The position numbers and the translations under genes were made by a program. From NCBI GenBank assembly GCA_963281255.1, contig OY725500.1, forward strand, positions 3,157,184-3,221,183: a stretch of DNA of 64,000 nucleotides, written 5' to 3'. This document shows positions 1-11,833 of the stretch, one piece after another. Numbering within the stretch: the stretch's first letter is position 1; every line of letters starts with the position of its first letter. This DNA comes from Aphrocallistes beatrix. Lineage: Eukaryota > Porifera > Hexactinellida > Sceptrulophora > Aphrocallistidae. The notes beneath the pieces were generated by a model. That model saw only the letters and a list, made by a program, of their open reading frames with translations, was not told the DNA's origin and made no database searches.

Positions 1-47
1 AATGCGCGCTCATTTAGTAACGTCGATGCGCTTATGACATGTTTTAA

Positions 48-1262
48 GGTTGGTGTTTCCTTCCAGAACTAACTTTTAAAGTTTTCATTATTTTCTTCTG
101 AAATTTTTTGTGGAAACTATTCTCGTTGAGTTATCTGCAAAAATACACTTTTCGGGAGCCCAAGAAGTAAGAGAAAAAATTTTTTTTCCCAAATGACCTA
201 ATTTATAGAGGACATTCAAGGAAACTTCAATGCCTTATGCCTCTTTTACTCAATTATTCTTACACAAAATGGTTGAATAAAGAAAATAAAAGGAATAGAA
301 TTTTCAATTTTAACCCAAATAAATGTTTCTTTCAAATTTCGTTTATACAAAATTTAGAGGCAGATTTTCGTAAGGAAAAATATTTTAACTTTTTTATAAA
401 GTAGAATATCAAAAATCTGTCTCAATCATTTTGTTCTACGTGACGAGATCTTTCTAAAACCATCGAGTTTTTAACTCTACGACCTTTGTAACTAGAGATT
501 CCTCCTTTGTGAAATTGATTTTTAAGTGCTAAAAACAGGCTACAAAGCAATTTTCTTCGGAAAGACTTGATTTCCATTTGTTTTACGGTATTCTGATAAT
601 ATATAACATCAAAACATCCTCAATCAACAACTTATAGTAGTACTTAACTTCAAAATATGACATATCAAATATTTTCACATCATGACACCTTCAAAAGTGT
701 GAAAAAGTTGACAGTTATAACTGGGGTCCCAAAAATGACCATGTCCGATAGTTTTCTCCGAAATCCCATACCTATAACTTTATTTGACTATGCCAGGTCG
801 TTATTTTAATACTGAATTCGTACTCAGCACTAAATTTCCAGCAATTTGATATATATATTGACCATATTTGGAAATATTTTTGGTTGCCTTTTCCTAGCAA
901 CGGTCAGGAATGTGAAAAAATTCCTGGCCGTTGCTAGGCACGTTCAAACAAAAATGTTTCCAAATATGGTCAATATATATATCAAAATGCTGGAAATCTA
1001 GTGCTGAGCATGAATTCAGGATTAAAAAGATGATCTGGCACTGTTTAAAGAAGTTAGAGCTGTGGGACATTTCGCATTTATAATGTGTCGTTTTTAGAGC
1101 GACACCAGGTGATACAAGTGGCTCAAAGTGGCGAAATATTGGGGTTGGAGTTATAAAAGTCGGGATTATTGTTTAGAACTTCTATAAGGATCTAAAAATG
1201 ATAAAAAAGCAATTTGGGCACATTTTTAATAAAAAACAAGTTTCGCATGGGAAACACCAACC
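48..1262 (-). mobile_element. Family B TTAA element, copy B1 (full length)
   Basis: Both ends carry the terminal inverted repeat GGTTGGTGTTTCC and are bordered by TTAA (44-47 and 1263-1266). It is about 1.2 kb, non-coding, and the reverse complement of the copies at 28030 and 44473. It contains the hairpin core at 848-983. The right flank continues family C sequence, so B1 sits in a TTAA of C1; the left flank does not match family C, so the left side has been deleted or rearranged. TTAA duplication fits piggyBac- or Kolobok-type transposases; which one is inference. Confidence 0.8.
848..983. repeat. Hairpin core of families B and C (representative copy)
   Basis: About 136 bp forming a near-perfect inverted repeat. 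The outer arms read GATATATATATTGACC and its complement, and the inner arms are built on CCTAGCAACGG and CCTGGCCGTTGCTAGG around a short A/T loop. Equivalent hairpins lie at 1463-1599, 26723-26859, 27680-27814, 28309-28444 and 44751-44886. Copies interrupted by later insertions lie at about 51805-52386 and 55818-56507. Confidence 0.85.
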
Positions 1263-1266
1263 TTAA

Positions 1267-4200
1267 TCATTTTAGGATCACTAAACGGGTTCTAAACATT
1301 AATTTTGATTTTTAGAATTTCAATGCTAATATTTCTCCACTTAGAGCCACTTGTACAACCTGGTGTCGCCTAAAAAAGGACACATTTGTGTCTCATATCC
1401 ATAACTTCTTTGTCATCATTTTAATGCTAAATTCGTCCTCAGCACTAAATTCCCAGCAATTTGATATATATATTGGACATATTTGAAGAAATTATTTGGC
1501 TGCAGGTTCCTAGCAACTGTCAGGAATGTGGAAAAATTCCTGGCCGTTGCTATGCACGGACATCCAAAAGATTCTCCAAATATGGTCAATATATGTATCA
1601 AATTGCTGGAAATTTAGTGCTGAGCATGAATTAAGTATAAAATGATGATCTGACATGATTCAAAGAAATTATTGATCTCGATTTCCGGCGGACACTATCG
1701 AATGTTGTTATTTTTGGGTGTCCAGTCAGCAATGACCAGTTTTTTACACTATTGATCGAGAAAAATTTTATATACCATATTTTGAAGTTAAGTACTGCTA
1801 TAAGTTGTCGAATAAGGATATTTGCATGTTATTTTATATTCCAAAGCAGTTAAGGATACCGCCCTCGAAAAACATCGCAAAACATTAAAAAAAATTGTGG
1901 AATTTTTTAGTGTCAATTCCATCGGATTATTGAGTAGTCTACCATCTAATCGTACTTGTTGGACGGTATTTATTTTGATATTGTAGAACTGGGCACCTAA
2001 AGCTCAGGCGTACTAAAAATCGGAAAGTTATTCGTGATTTTGCGGCGCATTCATCAATTATTTTCTAACTTATCTGATATTTTTTCAATTATACGAACCT
2101 CAAAATGGTTTTGGCCCCTTTAAATATTATAAAACAGATGAATTTAGAAAAAGAGGCACCTGAAATCCAATCGAAAATATCTTTATGAGGGACTTCATTT
2201 CTAAAATGCTCGGGAAATGGCCGTTGTGATATTAGCTATTGTGTATAGAAAAAAATTCTGAACATTTTAAAAAAAAGTTTGTTCAGATCGGACCATTAGT
2301 TCGTAAGTTATAGTATATTGTAGGTAAAGTTCGGACATCAAACCACTCTATGGCCCCCAAAGTGCTCGATGTCAATGCTTAAAAACTATTGAAGAATTAT
2401 AATCTATAATAATCTTAAATGAAAGGATATATATGATAATATATAGGTTCCTCAAACATCTCTTTGTCAAAAAGTAAATATTTCTTGACTAATCATCGTT
2501 TTTGTTGTAATACAAATTCTATGGAGAACTTTGAATATATTAGAAAATGGTGAATCTTGTCATGAAATAAGTTCCCAAAAGTAGCTATTATACTCAAAAA
2601 ACAATGCAATAGTCACTAGCAATGTATACAGAAACTTTGAAGCACTCAACAAGATTATTTTGGAAGTTCAAAGCATTTATCTCCAAATTTCGGTCAAAGC
2701 CCCCCATTTATGGTCCAAAAACAGATTCCTCCATATCTCGGGAAATATACACCAAAATTCTTAGCTCTCAATTCCTAATATACTTTTCAAGACGGTATAT
2801 ATCTGATTCTTAAATAATAAATGTACTACATGGAATGGAATGCTAAGTTTCAAATTTTTATCACGTGATGACGTAGCATTTTTCGAAAATCCTAACTTGA
2901 AAACTAAAAGTCGTAGACTCTCGCTCTAACTTCCTAATATACTTTTTGGTAGCTCTTTACTCATTCTAAACCGATGAATTATACATTGTACTGCTAGGAA
3001 TATGATTTACATTCCCTAATTGGTTCAAAATATTCGGGGTTAGTGGCCTCAAGGTAATTTGTGAATTTTCAGTATAATTTTGCTATTTTCACCAAAATCT
3101 GTTGGAATACATCTAATTCATTAGTATACACGCGATTAAATGTCCATGGATGCTTTTATTTTTCGTTAATAGCTCATTTTACATCGTTCTTACCATCAAA
3201 ACTTCAAATCCTTATATCTCGGGACTTTAAAATTCCAAAATTGACCGTCTTTCAAAAATTTTAACTCAAAATTGCTTTGAGATAGAGGTTTGAAAATTTC
3301 AGGAGTTGTTCCATATCATTAGGCGATGAGCGTAGGACCACTCAATTTTTGATATTTTATAAATTTGTGATTTTATTGCTGATTTGCAAAGAAAATCGGG
3401 CTTTTTTCGCCGTTTTTTGGCCCTTTTTATTCGGACACCGATAAAATTTACAATTTTTAAAATTTTAACTTTCTTTTGGTCCTATGAAGTGGCAAATATG
3501 ATAGACTATCTATGAATAAATTTTCGAAGCATTTGATCCAAACATGTGCTTTAAAAAAATCACAGAGTGGAGGAGGGCTTACCATTAAGATGTGCTAGGG
3601 AAAAACGTAAAAAACCGACTTTGAGACGCTGTAATTCAAAAACTAGAAATGTGAACCAAAAACTGTTTGGCATGTCTCAATATTTTTTAATTGCACTACC
3701 TGCCCACGCTTAACATCTTATATATCTCTATTCTTGATATATGCTGTAAGCCAAACCTATGGATTTTTCACGGGCGGTATCCTTAAAACTATTGGAAATT
3801 GATACATATATAAATAATTTCTAAAATCTATTTTCTGAGACTTTTTTTTCAGCAATTATAAAGGTGATAACTTTTTGTAAATTCAACATAGGGGCGAAAA
3901 CTCAACGGTTTCTGATAGATCTCGAAGAGTAGACATAATGAACAGATTTTTGACAATACAAATAAAAAGAGAATGATGAAAAAAATAATGTCAAAATTAC
4001 TAAAATATAATTCCTCGGGTGTTTTGGAGTAAATTTTTAACAATTTTCAAAATTTCAAAAATCTGTCTGTTCATTAGTTAGACCATCGATTTATGAATCA
4101 ATTTGAAAAGTTTCTAAAGGATTGTAAGCATATTGTGTCCGATTTCTTTCTTGTAAAATGACCAAATTATTTTAAAAAATTGTTTATCTGTTTCAATATT

Positions 4201-4311
4201 TTAATTATTAATGCAGTTTTGCAGATAAACCTGCGATTCAAATCTGCACTGAAAAAATTAAAAGAATCGGTTGAAAAAGTATAAAGTTAGCTATTATAGG
4301 AAAGGCCAACC
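1267..4311 (+). mobile_element. Family C TTAA element, copy C1 (left end lost, split by A1)
   Basis: The right end is GGAAAGGCCAACC followed by TTAA at 4312-4315. The body matches the complete C copy at 26456-27639 but is split by A1 (1854-3782). The left end is missing where B1 lies. The sequence to the right (4316 onwards) is family A interior, so C1 was inserted into an A element at TTAA. No coding frame is recognisable. Confidence 0.75.
1854..3782 (+). mobile_element. Family A TTAA element, copy A1 (1929 bp, full length)
   Basis: It starts GGATACCGCCC, ends with the complement GGGCGGTATCC, and is flanked by TTAA at 1850-1853 and 3783-3786. The host sequence reads across the empty site at about 27111 and 56760 (gcagttaaaac), which confirms a TTAA target duplication. 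It has no recognisable protein; short frames are scattered and not shared. It is nearly identical by eye to A2 (40154-42083, opposite orientation), so movement was recent. Confidence 0.88.
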
Positions 4312-4315
4312 TTAA

Positions 4316-4792
4316 TGATATGGACCTGAACATTGTTTGGGCACCTTTGGAGATTATATAACACAAAGATTTTGAAGAATGGCCAAATAAAATCCAAACA
4401 AAATAGGACTATAAGGGAGTTCATTTATATAATGCTCGGAAAATCGCCTGTTTGATATCAGATATTTAGCAATCACTGGATCAGAAATAAAATTCTGATC
4501 GTTTAAAAAAAAAAAGATCCGACCATTTGTTCGTGATATATCGCTCACTATAGGTAAAGTTCGGGCATAGTATCTCTCAATGGTCGCGAAAGAGGCTGGT
4601 GTTATATCTTAAAAACTATTGAAGATATATAATCTATTATATTCATAAATACAAGGATATATGCGAAAATATATAAGTTCCTCAAACATTCCTTTGTCAA
4701 AAAATAAATATTTCTCATCTTATCATTGATTTAATTGTAATGCAAATTCAATGGAGAACTTTGAATATATTAGAAAATGGCGAAACTAATCA
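4316..4792 (+). mobile_element. Family A fragment, host of C1
   Basis: Interior of a family A element, matching the complement of about 6010-6480. C1 interrupts it on the left at TTAA and A3 abuts it on the right at TTAA (4793-4796). It is non-coding. Confidence 0.65.
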
Positions 4793-4796
4793 TTAA

Positions 4797-6733
4797 GGAT
4801 ACCGCCCTCGAAAACATATGATTTGCATTACAGCATACGATGAAAGTAGAGCTATAAGAGATGTTAAGCGTGGGGAGGTATCTCCATCAAGAAATACTGG
4901 CACATTCCAAACCGTTTTTGATTCTCATTTCTAGTTTTTGAGATACAGTGTCTCAAAGTCTGTTTTTTAAATTTTCCACTAGCACATCTTAATGGTAGAA
5001 ATTTAGACACTCAATGAATTGTTTAGGACATACCAAGGAATCAAACGCTTCCAAAATCGAATCATAGATAGTCTACCATATTGGCAACTTCATAGGACCA
5101 GAAGAAAGTGAAAATGACAAATATTGTAAATTTTATCGGTGTCCGAAAAAAATGGGCCAAAAAAGGGCCAAAAATGTCTGTTTTTTGGGGAAATCATGAA
5201 TAAAATCACCGAGTTAGAATATATCCAAAAAATGGTGGTCCTACGTTCATCGCCTAATGATATGAAACAACTCTTGAAATTTTCAAATTTCAATCTAAAA
5301 CCAAATTTTAGAAATAATTCTGTAAAGACGGTCAATTTTGAAATTTTAAACTCCCGAGATATAGAGATTTTAAGTTTAGGTGTTAAGAAGAATGTAAAAT
5401 GAGTTATTAATAATGCACATAAGCATCCACAGACATTTATTCGCATCTATACTGCTGATTTTGGTATATTAAAGCCAAATATTTACCAAAAATAGCAAAA
5501 GTATTCTGAAAATCCACAAATTTCCTTGAGGCCCCTAACTCCGAATATTTTGAGATAATTGTGGATAATATTTCATATTCCTGGCACTGCGAAGTATAAT
5601 CTATCAGTTTAGAATGAATTAAAAGCTTCCAAAAAGTATATTAGGAAGTTAGAGCGAAAGTCTACGACTTTTAGTTTCGAAGTTAGGATTTTCAAAAATG
5701 CTACGTCATCATATGACAAAAATCTAAAATTTAACATTCCATGGGGTGTAGTGCAATTATTATCAAAGAATCATATATGTACACTCATAAAAAGTATATT
5801 AGGAAGTGAGAACTAAGAATTTGGACTTGTATTTACAAAGATAGAGAGATATCTCTTTTTGGATCCTAAATGGGGGTTTTTGACCGAATCTGCGAGGTCC
5901 AAGGCCAGAACTTTCAAAATAATTATCAAAAGTTCTCCAATTTTTCTGTACATATTATTAACGGCAATTGTATTCACTATTTAGCATAATAGCTAAATTT
6001 GGACACATATTTAATGATTGGATTCGCCATTTTCTAATAGATTCAAAGTTCTCCATAGAATTTGTATTACAATTAAATCAATGATAAGTCGAGAATTATT
6101 TATTTTTTGGCAAAGGAATGGTCGAGGAACCTATATATTTTCACATATATCCTTTTATTTAAGGATATAATATATTATATATCTACAATAGTTTTTAAGA
6201 TATGACATCAGCCTCTTTCGGGACCTTAGAGGGATATTATGGCCGAACTTTACCTATAATATGCGATATCTCAAGAACAAATGGTCGGATCCGAACAAAT
6301 TTTTTTTTGAAACGATCAGAATTTTATTTCTGACCCAGTGATCGCTAAATATCTGAGATCAAACTTGCGATTTCCCGAGGATTATATAAATGAACACCCT
6401 TATAGAGCTATTTTGTTTGGATTTTATTTGCCCATTCTTTTAAATCTTTGTGTTTTATAATCTCCAAAGGTGCTAAAACAATGTTAAGGTTCATATCATT
6501 AAAAAAATATCAAATAAGTTAAAAACTAATTGGTAAATGAGTTAAAATCCTCTAATAATTTTTCAATTTTTATTAACGCTAAACTTTAGGGGGTTATTTC
6601 GCAAAAAATTAAAAAAAATGCCGTCCAAATAGTGCTATCAGATGGTAGACCGATCAGTAATACAATGAAATTAGCAATAAAACATTTTGCAGTTTCTTTT
6701 TACGCCAGGCAAGATTTTTCGAGGGCGGTATCC
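4797..6733 (+). mobile_element. Family A TTAA element, copy A3 (1937 bp, second subtype)
   Basis: Both ends carry GGATACCGCCCTCGAAAA-type repeats beside TTAA (4793-4796, 6734-6737). The interior differs from A1/A2 and resembles A5 and A8, so there are at least two subtypes. A 118-codon open frame on the minus strand (5090-5446) overlaps an 87-codon frame on the plus strand, and neither matches a known domain. The two flanks belong to different older elements (A on the left, B on the right), which implies rearrangement after or during insertion. Confidence 0.82.
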
Positions 6734-6737
6734 TTAA

Positions 6738-7337
6738 GTACTACTATAAGTTGTTGATTGAGGATGTTTTGATGTTATATATTATCAGAATACCGTAAAA
6801 ACAAATGGAAAATCAAGCTTTTCCGAAGAAAATTGCTTTGTAACCTGTTTTTAGCACTTAAAAAAATCAATTTTACAAAGGAGGAATCTCTAGTTACAAA
6901 GGTCGTAGAGTTAAAAACTCGACGGTTTTAGAAAGATCTCGTCACGTAGCACAAAATGATAGAGACAGTTTTTTGATATTCTACTTTAGAAAAAAGTTAA
7001 AATATTTTTCCTTACGAAAATCTGCCTCTAAATTTTGTATAAACGAAATTTGAAATACAAAGTTATTTGGGTTAAAATTGAAAATTCTATTCATATTATT
7101 TTCTTTATTCAACCATTTTGTGTAAGAATAATTGAGTAAAAGAGGCATAAGGCATTGAAGTTTCCTTGAATGTCCTCTATAAATTAGGTCATTTGGGGAA
7201 AAAAAATTTTTCTCTTACTTCTTGGGCTCCCGAAAAGTGTATTTTTGCAGATAACTCATCGAGAATAGTTTCCACAAAAAGTTTCAGGAGAAAATAAAGA
7301 AAACTTTTAAAGTTAGTTCTGGAAGGAAACACCAACC
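6738..7337 (+). mobile_element. Family B fragment (right half), copy B4
   Basis: Right half of a B element ending GGAAACACCAACC, followed by TTAA at 7338-7341. It matches 28645-29248. The left half is replaced by A3. The flank on the right is family A, so B4 had inserted at a TTAA of an A element. Confidence 0.75.
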
Positions 7338-7341
7338 TTAA

Positions 7342-7533
7342 GATGTGTTAGCGATAAACTAAAAAAACAGACTTTGAGACACAGTATCTCCAAAACTAGA
7401 AATGAGAATAAAAGACGTTTTGAAATGTGTAAGTATTCTTGACGGAGATACCTGCCCACGCTTAACATCTCTTATAGCTCTACTTTAATCGTATGCTGTA
7501 AGCCAAATCATATAATTTTTCGAGGTGGTATCC
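7342..7533 (+). mobile_element. Family A end fragment
   Basis: The last 190 bp of a family A element, ending cgaggtggtatcc with a decayed terminal repeat. It follows B4 directly at TTAA. The next 140 bp (7534-7671) hold nothing I recognise. Confidence 0.65.
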
Positions 7534-8133
7534 TTAGTATTTTCCCCTCCGTAGTTAACACCAAATAGCATTGATTCCTCATATAACTAATGAAGTGAGG
7601 TCAAAAGGGGTTTCAAAAAGTCTCAATTCCCATTTGATCATGTTTTCCACTTCGTGAATGCTCCTAGTGGCTTAAGGATACTGCCCTCTTAAAACATGCC
7701 CTGACATAAAAATAAATGGTAAAATTTTTTATTGTTAATTCCATTTGTATTACTGATCGGTTTACCATCTAATCATACTTGTTGGACGGTATTTATTTTG
7801 ATTTTTATGAGTTGACCTCCTAAAGTTTAGTGTTACTAAAAATTAAAAAATTATTAGTGGTTTTTCGGCGCATTCATCAATTAGATTCTTACTTATCTGA
7901 TATTTTTATGATGATATAGGCCTAAAAATTGTTTTGCCCCTTTAGAGATTATAAAATAGAAAAATTTAGAAAAAAGGCCTATAAAATCCAATCAAAATAG
8001 CTCTATGAGCGTCTTCATTTCGAAATGCTTGTGAAATTGCCGCTGTGATATTAGCTGTTGTATCTAAATTATAACTTTGATCATTTTTTTAAAAAAATTG
8101 TTCAGATCCGACCATTTGTTCGAAATCCAAAAT

Positions 8134-8228
8134 AAGTTTGATTAATTTACTCCAGGCGCCCGCAGGGCGACTCTGCGGACACACAGTGTCCGCAAGCCGC
8201 GCAGCGCAAGCAAGCGAACCGTGCTTGT
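8134..8228 (+). repeat. Orphan 3' end shared by families I and II
   Basis: A GC-rich block in AT-rich DNA: ccaggcgcccgcagggcgac, then a stem CGGACAC/GTGTCCG, then ccgcgcagcgcaagc and a final gtgcttgt. The same end closes every family I and II copy here. The body that should precede it is nearly absent, so it is either a truncated copy or a remnant of a longer tandem array. Confidence 0.75.
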
Positions 8229-9004
8229 ATATATTAAAATGCTAGGATTTTTTTTTTTTTGTGTGTTTGTCCGAATTGATTGAAGAATTGGGAAGTCATA
8301 GAGGTGTGAAAATTTGCATGTAGGTGTCAAATTATATACCTACGATTAAGTTCTAAGATCTAAGCGAAATTTTCACACCTCTGCAAAAAAAATGGAAAAC
8401 AATTTTTCGCACCTTTTCTATACAAAATAAATGACTACACTATTACAATAGAAATAATTGTACAAGTACGACACTACAATAACTAGATCATCATTGTTAT
8501 TAATACTTCAAAGCCACAACTTATGTTTGATATCTTAAATGTATTATAGTGTATGGCTATAAAAAAGATTATCTGCATATTTTCACACCTTTATATACAT
8601 ATTTTGACACCATTTGATGAATTTTGAAAATAATGCTAGAGACTATCTTCCAACGGGTAAAATGGGGTTTTCAGGGGTGTAGATTTCGAATATCATATTT
8701 TCGAGTAAATTTGATGATCAATTTGTTTACTTTTGTTTACATTAGATACATAAAGTAAACAAATCTCAAAAATCTGCTAGAAACTTGCTTTCAACGGTTG
8801 ACATGGGGTTTTTAGTGCTGTAGATTTCGAATATTATATTTTCAGATCTATGAGAAATTCTTCGTCGACATTGCTCACAATATTTATATAAAGGAAAAAT
8901 TTCCAAAATATGTTAGATTGAGTGACTCCAGGCGCCCGCAGGGCGACTCTGCGGACACACATTGTCCGCAAGCCGCGCAGCGCAAGTAAGTGAAGCGCGC
9001 TTGT
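8229..9004 (+). mobile_element. Family I element, copy I-A (rolling-circle-like, non-autonomous)
   Basis: It starts atattaaaatgctagga and has a 5' block containing gaattgattgaagaatt. The body holds two units of a 140-bp minisatellite, and the element ends with the shared hairpin end at gcttgt. It is non-coding and lies head to tail with I-B, with no spacer of note. No terminal inverted repeat is visible. The layout (minisatellite, terminal hairpin, tandem copies) resembles Helentron-type non-autonomous elements; that class is an inference. Confidence 0.65.
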
Positions 9005-10196
9005 CTTATATATTAAAATGCTAGGATATTTTTGTTTGTTTGTTTGTTTGTTTGTTTGTCCGAATTGATTGAAGAATTGGCAAGTCGTAGAAATACGAAA
9101 ATTGGCATGTAGGTGTCAAATGATGAATCTAGGATTAAGTTTTAAGATCTAAGCGAAATTTCCACACCTCTGCAAAAAAAATGGAAAACAATTTTTCACA
9201 CCTTTTCTATACAAAATATATGACTACACTATCACAATAGTAATCATTGTACGACACTACAATAGATCATCATTGTTATTAATACTTCAAGTCACAACTT
9301 ATGTTTGATATCTTAAATGTATTATAGTGTATGGCAATAAAAAAGATTATGTGCATATTTTCACACCTTTATATACATATTTTCACACCATTTGATGAAT
9401 TTTGAAAATAATGTAAGAGACTAGCTTCCAACGGGTGACATGGGGTTTTCAGGGGTGTAGATTTCGAATATCATATTTTCAGATCTATATGATAAATTAT
9501 TTGTTTACTTTTGTTTGCAATAGATACATAAAGTAAACAAATTACAAAAATAGGCTAGAGACTAGCTTCCAACGGTTGACATGGGGTCTTCAGGGGTGTA
9601 GATTTCGAATATCATATTTTCGAGTAAATTTGATGATCAATTTGTTTACTTTTGTTTACAATAGATACATAAAGTAAACAAATCTCAAAAATATGCCGGA
9701 AACTTGCTTTCAACGGTTGGCATGGGGTTTTCAGGGGTGTAGATTTCGAATATCATATTTTTGAGTAATTTGACGATCAATTTGTTTACTTTTGATAAAA
9801 TAGATACATAAAGTAAACAAATCTCAAAAATATGGTAGAAACTTGCTTTCAACGGTTGACATGGGGTTTTCAGGGGTGTTGATTTCGAATATCACATTTT
9901 CGAGTAAAATTGATGATCAATTTGTTTACCTTTGTTTACAATAGATACATAAAGTAAATAAATTACAAAAATGGGTTAGAGACTAGCTTCCAACGATTGA
10001 CATGGAATTTTAAGTGCTCTAGATTTCGAATATTATATTTTCGGATTCATATGAGAAATTATTCGTTGACGATATTTATATAAAGGAAAAATTCCCAAAA
10101 TATGTTAGATTGAGTAACTCCAGGCGCCCGCAGGGCGACTCTGCGGACACGCATTGTCCGCAAGCCGCGCAGCGCAAGCAAGCGAAGCGTGCTTGT
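9005..10196 (+). mobile_element. Family I element, copy I-B
   Basis: It has the same ends as I-A but five minisatellite units (starts near 9429, 9570, 9711, 9850 and 9991). A (GTTT)n run lies near 9032-9058. The hairpin end at 10110-10196 reads CGGACAC...GTCCG followed by cgcgcagcgcaagcaagcg. Confidence 0.7.
9429..10010 (+). repeat. 140-bp minisatellite inside family I
   Basis: Units start caacggttgacatggggttt with a period of 139-141 bp. Each unit contains the inverted pair TTTGTTTACTTT / AAAGTAAACAAA about 18 nt apart, a perfect 12-bp stem in the better copies. Five units are present here, two in I-A and five in I-C. Confidence 0.85.
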
Positions 10197-10830
10197 CTAT
10201 TATAATCTTAAATGAAAGGATGTATATGATAATATATAGGTTCCTCAATCATCTCTTTGTCAAAAAATGAATATTTCTCGACTTATCATTGATTTTATTG
10301 TAATACAAATTCTTTGGAGAACTTTGACTATATTAGAAAATGGCGAATGTAGTCATGGAATATATGCGTAAATGTTGCTATTAAACTAAAAAATCAATGT
10401 AATTTCCACGAACAATGTGTACAGAAAAATTGGAGCACTTTTCATAATTATTTTGGAAGTTCTGTCCTTTTACCTCCCAGATTCGGTCAAAGCCCCCCCA
10501 TTTATTGTCCAAAAACAGATTCCTCCCTATCTCTGGAAATATATACCCAAATTCTTAGCTCTCAAATCCTAATATGCTTTTTATAACAGTATATATATGA
10601 TTCTTTGATAATAAGTGTACTACGTCCTATGGAATGCTAAGTTTTTTTTAGATTTGATTTTACGAAATATTCGATCGACCATCATCTATTTCATCCTTTG
10701 GCTCCTATTCAATATTGCATCATTTAAATCATTCATGTGACATTTTATCCGCTGTCATTTTATGGGTTTCATATTGCAGAAACACCGCAATAGTCGATAG
10801 TCTGAATTTTCGAAAAGCTATTTATATAAT

Positions 10831-11412
10831 ACAAGCCCGCTTCACTTGGTTGCGCTGCGCAGTTGGTGGACGCTTTGTGCCCGCAAGAGGTGTCCTGGCT
10901 CACATTGAATAATAATATGGTCCATAACATCTCTAGATATATCTATCCTACTGCTATAATCGATATCACTCGAAAAATCAAAAAATTTGATACGTAACGA
11001 TGACGTCATAACAGAGTGATGAGTCATCATTTTTGGTTTAGAGTTGTATCTTATTTGAGATATATTAATATACACATCCTATTACAATTTCAGCCTTCTA
11101 TTCTTATCATAAAATGGAGTTATAGTCGAAAAACAGAAATTTCGAATAGTAAAAGGTGACAATGACGTCNNNNNNNNNNNNNNNNNNNNNNNNNNNNNNN
11201 NNNNNNNNNNNNNNNNNNNNNNNNNNNNNNNNNNNNNNNNNNNNNNNNNNNNNNNNNNNNNNNNNNNNNNNNNNNNNNNNNNNNNNNNNNNNNNNNNNNN
11301 NNNNNNNNNNNNNNNNNNNNNNNNNNNNNNNNNNNNNNNNNNNNNNNNNNNNNNNNNNNNNNNNNNNNNAGTTTGCTAGCTGCGTAGCCCAAGCAAGTGA
11401 AGCGGGCCTGTT
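10831..11412. mobile_element. Family II copies flanking the assembly gap (II-1)
   Basis: From 10831 a family II copy runs in reverse orientation (acaagcccgcttcacttgg...) up to the gap. After the gap, 11370-11412 carries the shared 3' end in forward orientation (caagcaagtgaagcgggcct). The two copies therefore face each other across the gap. TGACGTCA occurs near 11003. Confidence 0.65.
11170..11369. other. Assembly gap (200 N)
   Basis: Exactly 200 N, a conventional placeholder, so the true length is unknown. Both flanks belong to the same repeat family in opposite orientations, which probably caused the assembly to break. Confidence 0.99.
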
Positions 11413-11633
11413 TTAATAAACCACACTACACTCTAGTACAGTGGCAGCAACCTTAATCCTTAAGTGGGCCACAATTGGGGCCCGCGATGAGTATCGCTGG
11501 CCCCAAATCTGTCGGTTCTTGTTACGGTCACACCACCATGGCCGTAGCAAGAGCTAGCATTAGAAACCTACAAGTAAGTGTATGGAAGCGACTTATAAAA
11601 GCAAAAATAAGTAGAATAAATTGAATCATTATA

Positions 11634-11820
11634 CAGTCGACTCCGCTTAATAGGGCCACTGTTTAATCGGGTCAGCCGCTTGATCGGGCCACTTTTGGCA
11701 GGACCGGAATAGCTCTCACACATAGAAGCTAATACAAAATATTTTCGGTTAATAGGGTCCTCCGCTTAATCGGGGCAAATGTCCTCTGACTGATGTGGCC
11801 ATATTAAGCGGAGTCGACTG
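11634..11820. mobile_element. TA-flanked MITE, TIR CAGTCGACTCCGCTTAAT
   Basis: 187 bp with inverted ends CAGTCGACTCCGCTTAAT and ATTAAGCGGAGTCGACTG, flanked by TA (11632-11633, 11821-11822). TA duplication and CAGTCGA-type ends fit the Tc1/mariner (pogo/Tigger) group. It is non-coding. A 3' remnant of the same family lies near 16363-16390 inside a family A copy, and another near 30949-30982. Confidence 0.85.
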
Positions 11821-11833
11821 TATTTTAGGAAAT

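Larger units (their letters stand above)
7676..10649 (+). mobile_element. Family A element, copy A4 (split by the family I array)
   Basis: It starts GGATACTGCCC after TTAA at 7672-7675. Family A sequence runs to about 8133, is interrupted by the family I array (8134-10196), and resumes at ctattataatc near 10197 to about 10649. The right terminal repeat is missing. Some A sequence between the two halves is also gone. Confidence 0.7.

Noticed and set aside
5090..5446. 118-codon minus-strand frame in family A
   Set aside because: No domain, overlaps an open frame on the other strand, and the corresponding sequence in A1, A2, A5 and A8 does not keep the frame.
9429..10010. CRISPR-like array
   Set aside because: Units are 140 bp with no short repeat/unique spacer pattern, in animal DNA inside a mobile element; it is a minisatellite.
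11120..11416. Open frames across the N run
   Set aside because: They are mostly undefined residues over an assembly gap.
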